Below, piece after piece: positions 1 through 8,607 of a DNA stretch of 64,000 nucleotides. The DNA is from Glaciecola sp964195425. GTDB lineage: Bacteria > Pseudomonadota > Gammaproteobacteria > Enterobacterales > Alteromonadaceae. Each line of letters opens with the position of its first letter. Position 1 is the stretch's first letter. Both the position numbers and the translations under genes were made by a program. The stretch is taken from positions 59,998 through 123,997 of the forward strand of contig CAXMOM010000073.1 in NCBI GenBank assembly GCA_964195425.1, written 5' to 3'. The notes under the pieces were generated by a model that made no database searches, was not told the DNA's origin, and was given only the letters and a program-made list of their open reading frames with translations.

Positions 1-495
1 ATCTACCTGACTAGGTCTTGAAAAAGCGTCTTGTATCGCCGTTTGCGTTATTTCATTAAATACCACGCGTTTAAATTCTTTACCCTTGCCATCGAGGAGT
101 TCTTGCAAATGCCATGCAATCGCTTCACCTTCTCTATCCAAATCCGTTGCAAGATATATTGTGTCTGCCTGTTTAGCAAGCTTTTGCAGTTCACTAACTA
201 CCTTCTCTTTGCCTTGTAGAATTTGGTAGTGAGCATTCCAATTTTGTTTTGGATCTACGCCCATCCGATCAACTAGTTTGCTATATTCATAAGCCTTTAG
301 GTAATCGGCCTTAGCATCTTCGTCCCATTCTTTAAGTTCTTTTGCTGGCTTTTTAGGCTCGACTAAGCCAAGTGATTTAGTTGGTAAATCTCTTATGTGC
401 CCCACGCTCGACTTTACAATAAAATCTTTCCCTAGATATTTATTTATTGTTTTCGCCTTAGCGGGTGATTCTACAATAACGAGTGATTTGCCCAT
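1..495 (-). CDS. topA: DNA topoisomerase I, N-terminal part (cut by window edge)
   Basis: Type IA topoisomerase that relaxes negatively supercoiled DNA in the cytoplasm. The 165 visible codons start at ATG 495 (leftward) with MGKSLVIVESPAKAKTI, the classic start of the Toprim domain. They continue to the acidic motif TDLDREGEAIAWHL about 130 residues in. This matches the first fifth of bacterial TopA, and the rest lies left of the window. The reading frame is open to base 1. The gene is divergent from astB, with about 300 bp between them. Confidence 0.95.
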   Translation of the reverse strand, partial: MGKSLVIVESPAKAKTINKYLGKDFIVKSSVGHIRDLPTKSLGLVEPKKPAKELKEWDEDAKADYLKAYEYSKLVDRMGVDPKQNWNAHYQILQGKEKVVSELQKLAKQADTIYLATDLDREGEAIAWHLQELLDGKGKEFKRVVFNEITQTAIQDAFSRPSQVD

Positions 496-748
496 TTATA
501 ATTAAAAACCTTGTAAAAATAGATGATTGCAATGTAGGTCGTACAAACCTACTGCATAAATAATGTATGTTTTCTTTTTAAGATATATCTGCAAAGTGAA
601 TAGAAAACAAGGTGAACCGTATAAATATCTAAAATTAATTAGGAAAGCTGTTGTTTTTATTATGGTTTTCTTAAAAAATCATTGGCAAGCATTTTTAAGT
701 ACGTATACTTCGGTGTATATTTATTGGCATGATACCACTAAAGCGGTC

Positions 749-776
749 ATCATCAACCTAGGATCATCAAGCTAGG
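749..776. repeat. 14-bp tandem repeat in the astB leader
   Basis: Two adjacent 14-bp units, ATCATCAACCTAGG and ATCATCAAGCTAGG, differ at one base and end 16 bp before the astB start codon. The rest of the 496-792 topA-astB gap shows no convincing gene; a 70-codon open frame at 563-775 has no ribosome site and no protein-like character. The repeat could be chance slippage or a regulator site in the leader. No function can be assigned from sequence. Confidence 0.6.
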
Positions 777-792
777 AAACACGAGGTTATAT

Positions 793-2133
793 ATGAAAAC
801 AGTTGAAGCGAATTTTGATGGTCTGGTTGGGCCCACTCACAATTATGCAGGATTATCCTTTGGTAATGTTGCTTCAAAGTCGAATGCCAAATCGACAAGT
901 AATCCAAAACAAGCTGCGCTTCAAGGATTACAAAAAATGAAAGCCCTTGCCGACTTAGGTATGTTTCAAGGGGTATTGGCGCCGCAAGAACGTCCTGATA
1001 TATACAGCCTACGCAGGCTTGGATTTACCGGTAATGACGCACAGGTACTGGCAAAGGCTGCAAAACAAGCACCCGCTATATTTTTAGCATGCTGTTCAGC
1101 ATCAAGCATGTGGACCGCAAATGCAGCAACGATATCGCCTAGTGCGGACTGTGACAACGAAAAAGTAAACTTTACGCCAGCTAACCTAACCAACAAATTT
1201 CATCGTTCTATTGAACCAAAAGTGACCGGCAATATACTGCGCGCAATCTTTAGTGATGATGCTCATTTTTCACATCATCAACATTTACCTAAAAATGACC
1301 ATTTTGGTGATGAGGGCGCTGCCAACCATACGCGCTTTTGTGGTGATTATGGGCAACCTGGCGTAGAATTTTTCGTATATGGCAAGCATGCATTTGATGA
1401 TTCCCACCCTGCCCCAAAACGTTTTCCAGCAAGGCAAACAATAGAAGCTAGCCAAGCGGTTGCCCGTCTGCATGGTTTAAAAAAAACAAGCGTTGTATAT
1501 GCACAGCAAAATCCTGATGTCATCGATCAAGGTGTTTTTCATAACGATGTGATAGCCGTAGGCAACAAAAATGTATTGTTTTATCATCAGCAAGCATTTT
1601 TGGATACCGCATTAGTAAAAGACCAAATTACTGCGGCTTTCGGCAGTAACGACTTCCATTTTATAGAAGCGCCTACTCAGCAAATTAGTATTCAAGATGC
1701 AGTAACGAGCTATTTATTTAATACCCAACTTATTAATTTACCTAATGGAGACATGGTTATTATCGCGCCAATGGAATGCCAAAATAATAAAGTAGTGAAT
1801 GACTATTTGGCAAGTGTGGTGGCTGCGCATAACCCCATTAGTAAAGTCCACTTTTTTGATGTTAAGCAAAGCATGCAAAACGGTGGCGGGCCAGCTTGCC
1901 TTAGGTTGCGGGTAGTATTAAACGCTGAACAACAGCAGGCTGTTAATCAGCATGCTGTTATGAATGATTCTTTATATGGAAAGCTTACCGCATGGGTAAA
2001 TAAACATTATCGTGATGTATTAAGTGCAGAAGATTTAGTCGACCCACAGCTACTGCTTGAATCAAGAACTGCGCTAGATGATTTAACTCAAATAATGCAG
2101 TTGGGAAGCGTTTATCCATTTCAACAAAGGTAA
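793..2133 (+). CDS. astB: N-succinylarginine dihydrolase
   Basis: Second enzyme of the arginine succinyltransferase (AST) pathway. It hydrolyses N2-succinylarginine to succinylornithine, CO2 and ammonia. The 446-residue length and the N-terminal signature DGLVGPTHNYAGLSFGN are typical of AstB, and the late segment with QNGGGPACLRLRV carries a conserved Cys region. A Shine-Dalgarno GAGG at 783-786 supports the ATG at 793. The other ast genes (astA, C, D, E) are not in the window, so the pathway genes are dispersed here. The gene ends at a bidirectional terminator shared with the convergent lipoprotein gene. Confidence 0.95.
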   Translation: MKTVEANFDGLVGPTHNYAGLSFGNVASKSNAKSTSNPKQAALQGLQKMKALADLGMFQGVLAPQERPDIYSLRRLGFTGNDAQVLAKAAKQAPAIFLACCSASSMWTANAATISPSADCDNEKVNFTPANLTNKFHRSIEPKVTGNILRAIFSDDAHFSHHQHLPKNDHFGDEGAANHTRFCGDYGQPGVEFFVYGKHAFDDSHPAPKRFPARQTIEASQAVARLHGLKKTSVVYAQQNPDVIDQGVFHNDVIAVGNKNVLFYHQQAFLDTALVKDQITAAFGSNDFHFIEAPTQQISIQDAVTSYLFNTQLINLPNGDMVIIAPMECQNNKVVNDYLASVVAAHNPISKVHFFDVKQSMQNGGGPACLRLRVVLNAEQQQAVNQHAVMNDSLYGKLTAWVNKHYRDVLSAEDLVDPQLLLESRTALDDLTQIMQLGSVYPFQQR

Positions 2134-2146
2134 AATTTGTTGCACA

Positions 2147-2190
2147 TAAAAAAAGCCCATCACATGCTATTAACAATGTGATGGGCTTTC
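2147..2190. terminator. Bidirectional intrinsic terminator
   Basis: A perfect 11-bp stem pairs 2155-2165 (GCCCATCACAT) with 2176-2186 around a 10-nt loop. A run of seven A lies on the left and a short T run on the right, so it can serve both the rightward astB and the leftward lipoprotein gene, which converge here. Confidence 0.85.
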
Positions 2191-2213
2191 ATTTAATGTT
2201 ACGTTATGCGTAA

Positions 2214-4412
2214 TTAATTAAAATTGCTACATAAAGGTAAAACACCGAAGGGACTGTTAGGCGGTGGTGAGCCTTGCTCTTTTAAATCATCCGATGCAAC
2301 ACCTAAAGTAAATGTTTGTCCTTGCACAGATTCAGAACCTGCGGATTGACCAAAAACACTCACTACAACCTTGGTCCAATTACCAAACTGTTTTGGATAG
2401 CGTACTTGCAGAGTTGCTTGCCCAAACTCGTCTGTTCTCGATATATTTTCTTTGAAGCTTACCGATGCAACATTGCCCGGTGTTAAAAAGCCATCGGAAT
2501 TTATATCTTCATTTAAAGGGCTGCTGTCTAATATACCGTCTCTGTCAGCATCTTCATTGGCACAAACTTCGCTCTCAAACTCTACGTGTATTTTGGCGAG
2601 GTCGTCCCATATCCAAAAACCTTTTCTGAATGCTTCGGCACCGGTTGGCGTTACAGTGCTGGTTAATTCAGCATTTGCAACTGGCCGACCTGACGCATCT
2701 GTTACAAATACCGCAAACTCTTTCAAATAAGTGGAGCTATCTGGAACCTGAATTGTACTACCCGTGCCCAAGCTGATGTCAAAAGCACGGTCCCCAACAG
2801 TTAAATCAGTACTACCGATTACGCCATCACTCTCGGCCGACACTGTTACGCCATTGTCACCACTTACTGCATTTGAGGTATAAACGCTTGAGGCAATACC
2901 GTTACTGTCGGTAATAGCAGTATTTGGCGAAATACTACCACCAGAAGAATCTATGTCTAATCTAAAGTTGACGGTCTTACCTTTTACAAGGTTACCCCGT
3001 GGATCTCTTAGCACCGCTGTAATAGTAGTTGTTTGCCCTTCTGGACCAATAATGTCTGGCGTAGCGTCAACAAAAATACTGCTTACTTCGGATGCCACAA
3101 ATTCAACTGCAGCGCGCGACGTCACCTGATTACCTGCGCCATCTGAGCCCACAGCTGATACCGAGGCCGGTCCTGCAAATTGTGAACTAATGGATACTGT
3201 CGCAATACCATTTGCATCGGTGGTCGTTGTATTATTACCGATTATGCCGTTTGCCGTTATTACACCCCTTGATGTTGTTACGGTTACCGAACCATTTGCA
3301 AAAGGCGCGCTATTTTTGAACCAACGTAAACTTAAGGCCTGTTCTACATTCAGTTCCAAACTGCTTGTTGGAATAGCATCAAAACTGAAATCATCTTGTT
3401 GTATCACGAGTTCAAAGTTTGTTAATGCATTTAGCGCATTCGCCGTAATGACCGATATTCCAGATTGACTGGCACTAAAGTTGACAGTAACTTGACCGTT
3501 TACACCGGTTACTGGCGCAGCGTTGTCGATTACACCTAGTGTAGCCGACAAATTCACTGTTTGGTTAGCAATGCCGTTACCGTCTGAATCTGAAAGCACA
3601 ATAGTAATAGGCGAACTGTCGTTAATAATGACCGATGACGCACCATTAATATTTACTTCGGTGCCGACCACATTAATTTGTAATTGTTGCGACAGCGCAG
3701 CGGATGTTGCGATAACAGTAATAACTCTGTTTTGTTTATTATTTTGAGTAGTTAAAATTGCGCGAGCCGTGCCGTCAAGACCTGTTTGTGGGTCAATATT
3801 TGACAATGATGCGTTTTCATCAACTGAAAAAGTAACATCGATGTCGGGCAGTAAAATATTTTTTTCATTCTTTACCACCGCGATTAATTCTATTTCATCA
3901 CCGCCACTTGATGCTAATTGCACCGCATTAGCAAACAACTCAATCGACGAAGGTGTTGCTTGAAGCGTGCCAAGACTAGTAAACCCTAAAACAACAGATG
4001 CTACATTCTCTAAGCTTGCGGTAACAATTCCGCTCCCAGAGATTGTACCAACAGTCATTTGAATAGTGGCAATGCCATCACTATTAGTGAGTCCTGTTGC
4101 AGTATCATTATTAAATACAGCTAAATCATTTTGATTAAGTGTATAAGACACCACTTGTCCAGCCACCGGATTTCCATCGCTGTCGAGCACGCGAGTGTTT
4201 ATATTGAGGGGAGCGCCTTCAGTAAGTTGCGTTTGTTCATTTCCATCTTGGTCCACAATAGACATAGCAATAGTCATCGCCTGAGGCGTTAGTCCGCCTG
4301 GAATGCCCGTCGGAGAGCCTTGGCCACGACTAAGTGGTTCTCCACTCCCTCCGCATGCTGTGAGCAGCGCAATCGATGCAATAAATATAAAGATTAACTT
4401 AGCGATTTTCAT
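2214..4412 (-). CDS. Large Ig-like (invasin/Big_1-type) repeat lipoprotein
   Basis: About 730 residues beginning with a lipoprotein signal peptide: MKIAKLIF, a hydrophobic core, then the lipobox LTAC followed by GGSGE. An ATG four codons upstream (4424) has no ribosome site, so 4412 is preferred, though weakly. The mature part is a chain of roughly 100-residue beta-rich modules with the phrases typical of bacterial Ig-like domains (DSDGNPVAGQVVSYTL, DGIATIQMTV, TDSNGIASSVYTS). Near the C-terminus, about residues 617-644 counted from this start, is a D-rich segment with DADRDGILD and INSDGF, resembling calcium-binding thrombospondin-type-3 repeats. It is probably a surface-anchored structural or adhesion protein. 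The ligand is unknown. It converges on astB. Confidence 0.8.
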   Translation of the reverse strand: MKIAKLIFIFIASIALLTACGGSGEPLSRGQGSPTGIPGGLTPQAMTIAMSIVDQDGNEQTQLTEGAPLNINTRVLDSDGNPVAGQVVSYTLNQNDLAVFNNDTATGLTNSDGIATIQMTVGTISGSGIVTASLENVASVVLGFTSLGTLQATPSSIELFANAVQLASSGGDEIELIAVVKNEKNILLPDIDVTFSVDENASLSNIDPQTGLDGTARAILTTQNNKQNRVITVIATSAALSQQLQINVVGTEVNINGASSVIINDSSPITIVLSDSDGNGIANQTVNLSATLGVIDNAAPVTGVNGQVTVNFSASQSGISVITANALNALTNFELVIQQDDFSFDAIPTSSLELNVEQALSLRWFKNSAPFANGSVTVTTSRGVITANGIIGNNTTTTDANGIATVSISSQFAGPASVSAVGSDGAGNQVTSRAAVEFVASEVSSIFVDATPDIIGPEGQTTTITAVLRDPRGNLVKGKTVNFRLDIDSSGGSISPNTAITDSNGIASSVYTSNAVSGDNGVTVSAESDGVIGSTDLTVGDRAFDISLGTGSTIQVPDSSTYLKEFAVFVTDASGRPVANAELTSTVTPTGAEAFRKGFWIWDDLAKIHVEFESEVCANEDADRDGILDSSPLNEDINSDGFLTPGNVASVSFKENISRTDEFGQATLQVRYPKQFGNWTKVVVSVFGQSAGSESVQGQTFTLGVASDDLKEQGSPPPNSPFGVLPLCSNFN

Positions 4413-4549
4413 TTTGTTACCCATTTTTTAAATTTTGGCTTAAGCAATTCACTGTACTTGGTGTAGAGTGTATAAAAGGTTTTCGATTTTGAGTTATACT
4501 TGTTAATCTTAGGTATTCAGACTAATAACAAAAAACAATAGGTCTTTGC

Positions 4550-5884
4550 ATGTCAAACGCAGTAAACAACAACACAGTTGTCCAAAACATACTTCACCTC
4601 GCAAGAACAAATCTCACCTTTCGTATATTTATCGGCATGATTTTAGGAATCGTTATAGGTTACTGTATACAATTGTCCTATGACGATAGCGGCGACCTCG
4701 TAATTGCCTTGATAGGTATAGACTTCTCCTTCAAAGCTTTTTTTGTAAATGGCATATTCGAGCTGGGTGGGACCATTTTTATAAACTCCCTTCGAATGCT
4801 AGTAGTGCCATTGGTTTTCGTTAGTTTAGTCTGTGGTGTAAGCGGTTTGTCAGACCCGTCGAAAATGGGTCGTTTAGGCGGCAAGTCGCTACTTCTGTAT
4901 GTGCTTACGACCTGCATTGCTGTGACATTTGCGCTTATTGCGGCACTTATAGTTAAGCCTGGCATTGGTTTTGAAAGACCTGAATCTATCAATTACGTCG
5001 TAAAGGAAGCCCCTGGCCTCGTGCAGGTCGTTATTAATATGTTTACCTCTAATCCCGTCGCATCTTTAGCGCAAGGTAACATGCTACAAATTATTATTTT
5101 TTCCATTGTGTTTGGCATCGCTATTACGAAAGCCGGTGATCATGGTAAAAGAATTCAAAATGCCTTTGAAGCGATGAATGAAGTCATTATGCAAATTGTC
5201 ACTATTGTGATGAACCTTGCACCCTACGGTGTGTTTTTCTTAATGGCAAAGTTAGGCGCAACTATCGACTTTGGTGATTTAGCTTATATTGGCAAATATT
5301 TCTTCTTAGTATTAGCCGTGCTGATTTTACATGCCCTTATTACTTTTCCAATACTGTTAGTTACCTTAGCTCGATTAAACCCATTACTGTTGTTTTTAAA
5401 AGTGAAAGAGCTTGCGGTTTTTGCTTTTAGTTCATCAAGCAGCGCAGCCACCTTACCTATTACCATGGCAACAGCACGTGACAAACTTGGTGTAAAAAAG
5501 TCAGTAGCATCTTTTACTATTCCATTAGGCGCGACTATTAATATGGACGGAACCGCTATAATGCAAGGCGTAGCGACTGTATTCATTGCACAGGCTTATG
5601 GCGTTGATTTAACCACATCTCAGTTATTAATGGTGGTGTTAACCGCAACGCTTGCGTCTATTGGGACGGCAGGAGTGCCTGGTGTAGGCTTGATTATGTT
5701 AGCGATGGTACTCCAGCAGGTTAACTTACCGGTTGATGGTATTGCACTTATTATCGGCATAGACCGACTGCTTGATATGACCAGAACCGTGGTCAACGTA
5801 ACAGGTGACTGTACAGTAGCTTGTATAGTGGCTAAATCTGAAAAAGAGTTAGACGAATCTGTCTATAACGATAAGTCTTTGTAA
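4550..5884 (+). CDS. Dicarboxylate/amino acid:cation symporter (DAACS family)
   Basis: Inner-membrane secondary transporter of the SDF family (GltP/DctA/SstT-like), importing an acidic amino acid or C4-dicarboxylate with H+ or Na+. It has 444 residues with about eight hydrophobic segments. The serine-rich re-entrant loop motif SSSSAATLP starts near residue 294, and NMDGTAIMQG near residue 331 is the conserved TM7 motif NMDGT. The late motif DRLLDMTRTVVNVTGD also fits the family. An AGG lies about 8 nt before the ATG. It is divergent from the Ig-like lipoprotein gene and convergent with lolE. Substrate cannot be decided from sequence. Confidence 0.9.
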   Translation: MSNAVNNNTVVQNILHLARTNLTFRIFIGMILGIVIGYCIQLSYDDSGDLVIALIGIDFSFKAFFVNGIFELGGTIFINSLRMLVVPLVFVSLVCGVSGLSDPSKMGRLGGKSLLLYVLTTCIAVTFALIAALIVKPGIGFERPESINYVVKEAPGLVQVVINMFTSNPVASLAQGNMLQIIIFSIVFGIAITKAGDHGKRIQNAFEAMNEVIMQIVTIVMNLAPYGVFFLMAKLGATIDFGDLAYIGKYFFLVLAVLILHALITFPILLVTLARLNPLLLFLKVKELAVFAFSSSSSAATLPITMATARDKLGVKKSVASFTIPLGATINMDGTAIMQGVATVFIAQAYGVDLTTSQLLMVVLTATLASIGTAGVPGVGLIMLAMVLQQVNLPVDGIALIIGIDRLLDMTRTVVNVTGDCTVACIVAKSEKELDESVYNDKSL

Positions 5885-5922
5885 CAGGCAGTCATATAAG
5901 CGTCATCGTATATACAAAAGCA

Positions 5923-7158
5923 TTAATGTAAATTAGCGGTAGGTTCAACACTTGCCGCTTGTTTAGCCGGATACAAGGTTGCAATTGTGGAGATAAATAC
6001 AACAAGCGAGGCGGTAATCACCACATCTAGCCAATCTAGTTTAGACGGTATACTACCGGTAAAATAGATATCACCTGAAAACACTTCTGTGCCTAAAAAA
6101 AATTCTATAAAGGCGATTAGTTCCATTAAATACAAAGAAAGTAACACACCAACAGTCGTGCCTATTAACGCGCCTTTCAAGCCATGATAGAGCCCTTTTA
6201 ATATAAATATAGCGGCAATATCTGAACCGGTAGCACCAATCGTTTTTAAAATAGCTATTTCTCTACTTTTTTCCTTTACCGACATCACTAGCGCCGACAC
6301 AATATTAAAACAAGCAACCGCAATCACTAAAGCTAATACGATATAAACAACGGTTCTTATCAACTGAATATCTTGATACAAATGTCCATTGGTGCGCGTC
6401 CAATCAGACATGTAAGCGGCTTGAGAAAAGTTATAACCGTACTTTCTGACTAAGTCGAAGGCATCAAACGGATCTTTTAACTTAATTTCAATATGAGTCA
6501 CTTGCTCATCAAAACCTAGCAGTTTGGCCAAGTATCGGTTGTTAACCAAGCCAAGCTGATTATTAAGTTCACCGCCAGCTGACAACTCCCCTACTACCTC
6601 TATCCAGGCTGATTTAGGCGCTGTAAAACTTAAGTCTTGAGTGCTTGAGGGCAGCAACAATTGAATTTGATCTCCTACTGATATTTCTTGTTCCTTCATG
6701 ATAGTTTTACCAAGCAAAATACCGTTTTCCACTTGGTTTAGCTTTTCAAAAAGTACTTCGTCATTGTTCATTTTAGTAAATTTTTGGACAAAATATTTAC
6801 GGTCAACACCTACCAAAGAGACCGCTTTCATTCTTTTGCCTGCTTGTAATAAACCACTTGCTTTGTTTAACAAAAAGACACTGTCAACTTTAGGATCGCT
6901 CTGGACTAAGTCGATGAACTCTTTTTCAGGGTAAACTCCTTTATCATCAATAGAGAATATTTCAGCATGGGGTACTACACTCAATAAAGAATTACGTAAT
7001 TCATGCTCAAAACCATTCATTACCGAGAGCAATAAAATGAGTACTGCACACCCAAGACCTATACCCGCTGTAGATGAAGCAGAAACAAAACTAATATAAG
7101 AATCTTGTTTATTAGGCTGGCGCAATCGTTTGGCAATTTCAAATACGAAACTATTCAT
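5923..7158 (-). CDS. lolE: Lipoprotein-releasing ABC transporter permease LolE
   Basis: Inner-membrane permease of the LolCDE complex, which extracts mature outer-membrane lipoproteins and hands them to LolA. It has 411 residues with one N-terminal membrane helix, a large periplasmic domain and three C-terminal helices (FtsX/MacB fold). It matches LolE rather than LolC: ATPIG-like start region STAGIGLGCAVLILLLSVMNG, YQDIQLIRTVVYIVLALVIAVACFNIVSALVM, and the late DIYFTGSIPSKLDWLDV. The start ATG overlaps the lolD stop (ATGA), so translation is probably coupled. The LolC partner is about 38 kb away at 45407-46603. Confidence 0.9.
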   Translation of the reverse strand: MNSFVFEIAKRLRQPNKQDSYISFVSASSTAGIGLGCAVLILLLSVMNGFEHELRNSLLSVVPHAEIFSIDDKGVYPEKEFIDLVQSDPKVDSVFLLNKASGLLQAGKRMKAVSLVGVDRKYFVQKFTKMNNDEVLFEKLNQVENGILLGKTIMKEQEISVGDQIQLLLPSSTQDLSFTAPKSAWIEVVGELSAGGELNNQLGLVNNRYLAKLLGFDEQVTHIEIKLKDPFDAFDLVRKYGYNFSQAAYMSDWTRTNGHLYQDIQLIRTVVYIVLALVIAVACFNIVSALVMSVKEKSREIAILKTIGATGSDIAAIFILKGLYHGLKGALIGTTVGVLLSLYLMELIAFIEFFLGTEVFSGDIYFTGSIPSKLDWLDVVITASLVVFISTIATLYPAKQAASVEPTANLH

Positions 7159-7850
7159 TCGCCTAATGCTCTGACATGGGTAAAGTTTCCGTTGACTAAG
7201 GTAAGCGTACGATCCATTTTACTCGCTAAGCCGTGGTCGTGGGTCACAATAATAAAGCAGGTGTTTTCAGATTTATTAATATCGTTTATTAGCTTAAGAA
7301 TTTCCGCACTTGCGTCGTTATCCAAGTTACCTGTAGGCTCGTCAGCCATAATTATACTGGGGCTGTTGACCATAGCGCGTGCAATAGCCACACGTTGGCG
7401 TTCTCCACCTGACAGTTGATGAGGCTTGTGGTTGAGCCGATGCGACAAACCTACTCTATCTAGTAGTTTATGAGCACTAGCATAAGCTTCTTTTTTTGCT
7501 ACGCCCGCAATAAGCTTTGGCATAGCCACATTTTCGGTAGCGCTAAACTCAGGTAATAAATGATGGAATTGATACACAAATCCTAACTCGCTATTGCGAA
7601 AGGAAGCCTGTTGCGTTTTGGATAAGGTTAGTAAGCTTTTGCCTTTAAATAAGACATCACCAGAATTAGGCGTATCTAAGGTACCTAATATGTGTAACAG
7701 AGTACTTTTACCTGAACCAGATGCACCCAAAATAGCAAGCGTTTCGCCCGCATGCACATCAATATTTACTGCATGTAAAATATCGACACTATGCTGTGCC
7801 TCAAAGTACGTTTTGACAATATTTTTGCCGACTAATAAAGGGGGGGTCAT
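7155..7850 (-). CDS. lolD: Lipoprotein-releasing ABC transporter ATPase LolD
   Basis: Cytoplasmic ATPase that powers LolCE. It has 231 residues with Walker A GASGSGKST, signature LSGGERQR, Walker B IIMADEPTGNLD and the H-loop VTHDH, in the MacB/LolD subfamily pattern. Its stop overlaps lolE. The start ATG at 7850 itself overlaps the TGA of a short upstream reading frame (last codons at 7847-7858). No clear Shine-Dalgarno precedes lolD, so it may rely on that coupling. The tRNA-Asp array lies just upstream on the same strand. Confidence 0.93.
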   Translation of the reverse strand: MTPPLLVGKNIVKTYFEAQHSVDILHAVNIDVHAGETLAILGASGSGKSTLLHILGTLDTPNSGDVLFKGKSLLTLSKTQQASFRNSELGFVYQFHHLLPEFSATENVAMPKLIAGVAKKEAYASAHKLLDRVGLSHRLNHKPHQLSGGERQRVAIARAMVNSPSIIMADEPTGNLDNDASAEILKLINDINKSENTCFIIVTHDHGLASKMDRTLTLVNGNFTHVRALGE

Positions 7851-8029
7851 AATGCCATCGTGCTAGGTTTACGTGCAGATAGTGTACCTGTAATCCATAA
7901 TAAGCCCAAGACAATAATAGTCGAAGTAGCGCGATTTCAAGATATGTTTTGCCAAAATGAGGAAGAGAATTTATTGGATGTTTGGCTTGTGATGTAGATT
8001 TGCAATTTAGTTTTTGCTTACACTAAAAG

Positions 8030-8106
8030 TGGCGGAGTGGACGGGACTCGAACCCGCGACCCCCGGCGTGACAGGCCGGTATTCTAACCAACTGAACTAC
8101 CACTCC
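8030..8106 (-). tRNA. tRNA-Asp (GUC), copy 1
   Basis: A 77-nt tRNA on the minus strand with encoded CCA. Acceptor GGAGTGG pairs with CCACTCC, the anticodon loop reads CTGTCAC (anticodon GTC), and the T arm carries GGTTCGAGTCC. It closely matches gammaproteobacterial tRNA-Asp. It is the last of three identical copies read from one promoter. Confidence 0.97.
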
Positions 8107-8163
8107 ACGTGGTATTTAAAACTACTATGATGCACTGCTATTTCTAGCAATTTGATACATTGT

Positions 8164-8240
8164 TGGCGGAGTGGACGGGACTCGAACCCGCGACCCCCGG
8201 CGTGACAGGCCGGTATTCTAACCAACTGAACTACCACTCC
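8164..8240 (-). tRNA. tRNA-Asp (GUC), copy 2
   Basis: Identical in all 77 positions, including CCA, to the copies on either side. It is separated from copy 1 by 57 nt and from copy 3 by 64 nt. The two spacers are unrelated to each other. Confidence 0.97.
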
Positions 8241-8304
8241 ACATGTATAATCTCTCGTATGAGTTCTTATATAACCCCATGTAAAATGTATCAATATTTG
8301 AAGA

Positions 8305-8381
8305 TGGCGGAGTGGACGGGACTCGAACCCGCGACCCCCGGCGTGACAGGCCGGTATTCTAACCAACTGAACTACCACTCC
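8305..8381 (-). tRNA. tRNA-Asp (GUC), copy 3 (promoter-proximal)
   Basis: First transcribed copy of the array, identical to the other two, with anticodon GTC and encoded CCA. The predicted transcript starts about 97 nt upstream, leaving a leader to be trimmed by RNase processing. Confidence 0.97.
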
Positions 8382-8484
8382 GCAATAACTTCAAAGTACA
8401 ACATTTCGCAGTAGATAGGTAACTGGCTTATTTAACACTTCACAAGCCGTGGTAAATAAAACCTCCTACTCAACCGCGGCGCAG

Positions 8485-8513
8485 ATAATACGGTGACAGC
8501 ATTAAGTAGTCAA
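8485..8513 (-). promoter_or_regulatory. Sigma-70 promoter of the tRNA-Asp array
   Basis: On the minus strand, -35 TTGACT (8508-8513) and -10 TATTAT (8485-8490) are separated by exactly 17 bp. The region just after the -10 is GC-rich (CTGCGCCGCGG), the discriminator seen in stable-RNA promoters under stringent (ppGpp) control. No other gene start lies between it and the tRNAs. The remaining 8382-8607 gap shows nothing else. Confidence 0.8.
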
Positions 8514-8607
8514 CCGCTTTTTGCAAACAATTACCTTGTTGTCTAATTTTCGTGCAGCATTAGCATAATTACGCCTGTGACAATTGTTCAGCCACGCATT
8601 CACAATG

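Noticed and set aside
563..775. 70-codon frame upstream of astB
   Set aside because: No ribosome site, unnatural composition, ends in the tandem repeat; looks like AT-rich intergenic DNA.
8097..8414. Open reading frames across the tRNA-Asp array on both strands (for example one encoding repeated MAEWTGLEPATPGVTGRYSNQLNYHS-like segments)
   Set aside because: They are translations of tRNA sequence, a well-known annotation artefact; repeated identical segments match the three tRNA copies.
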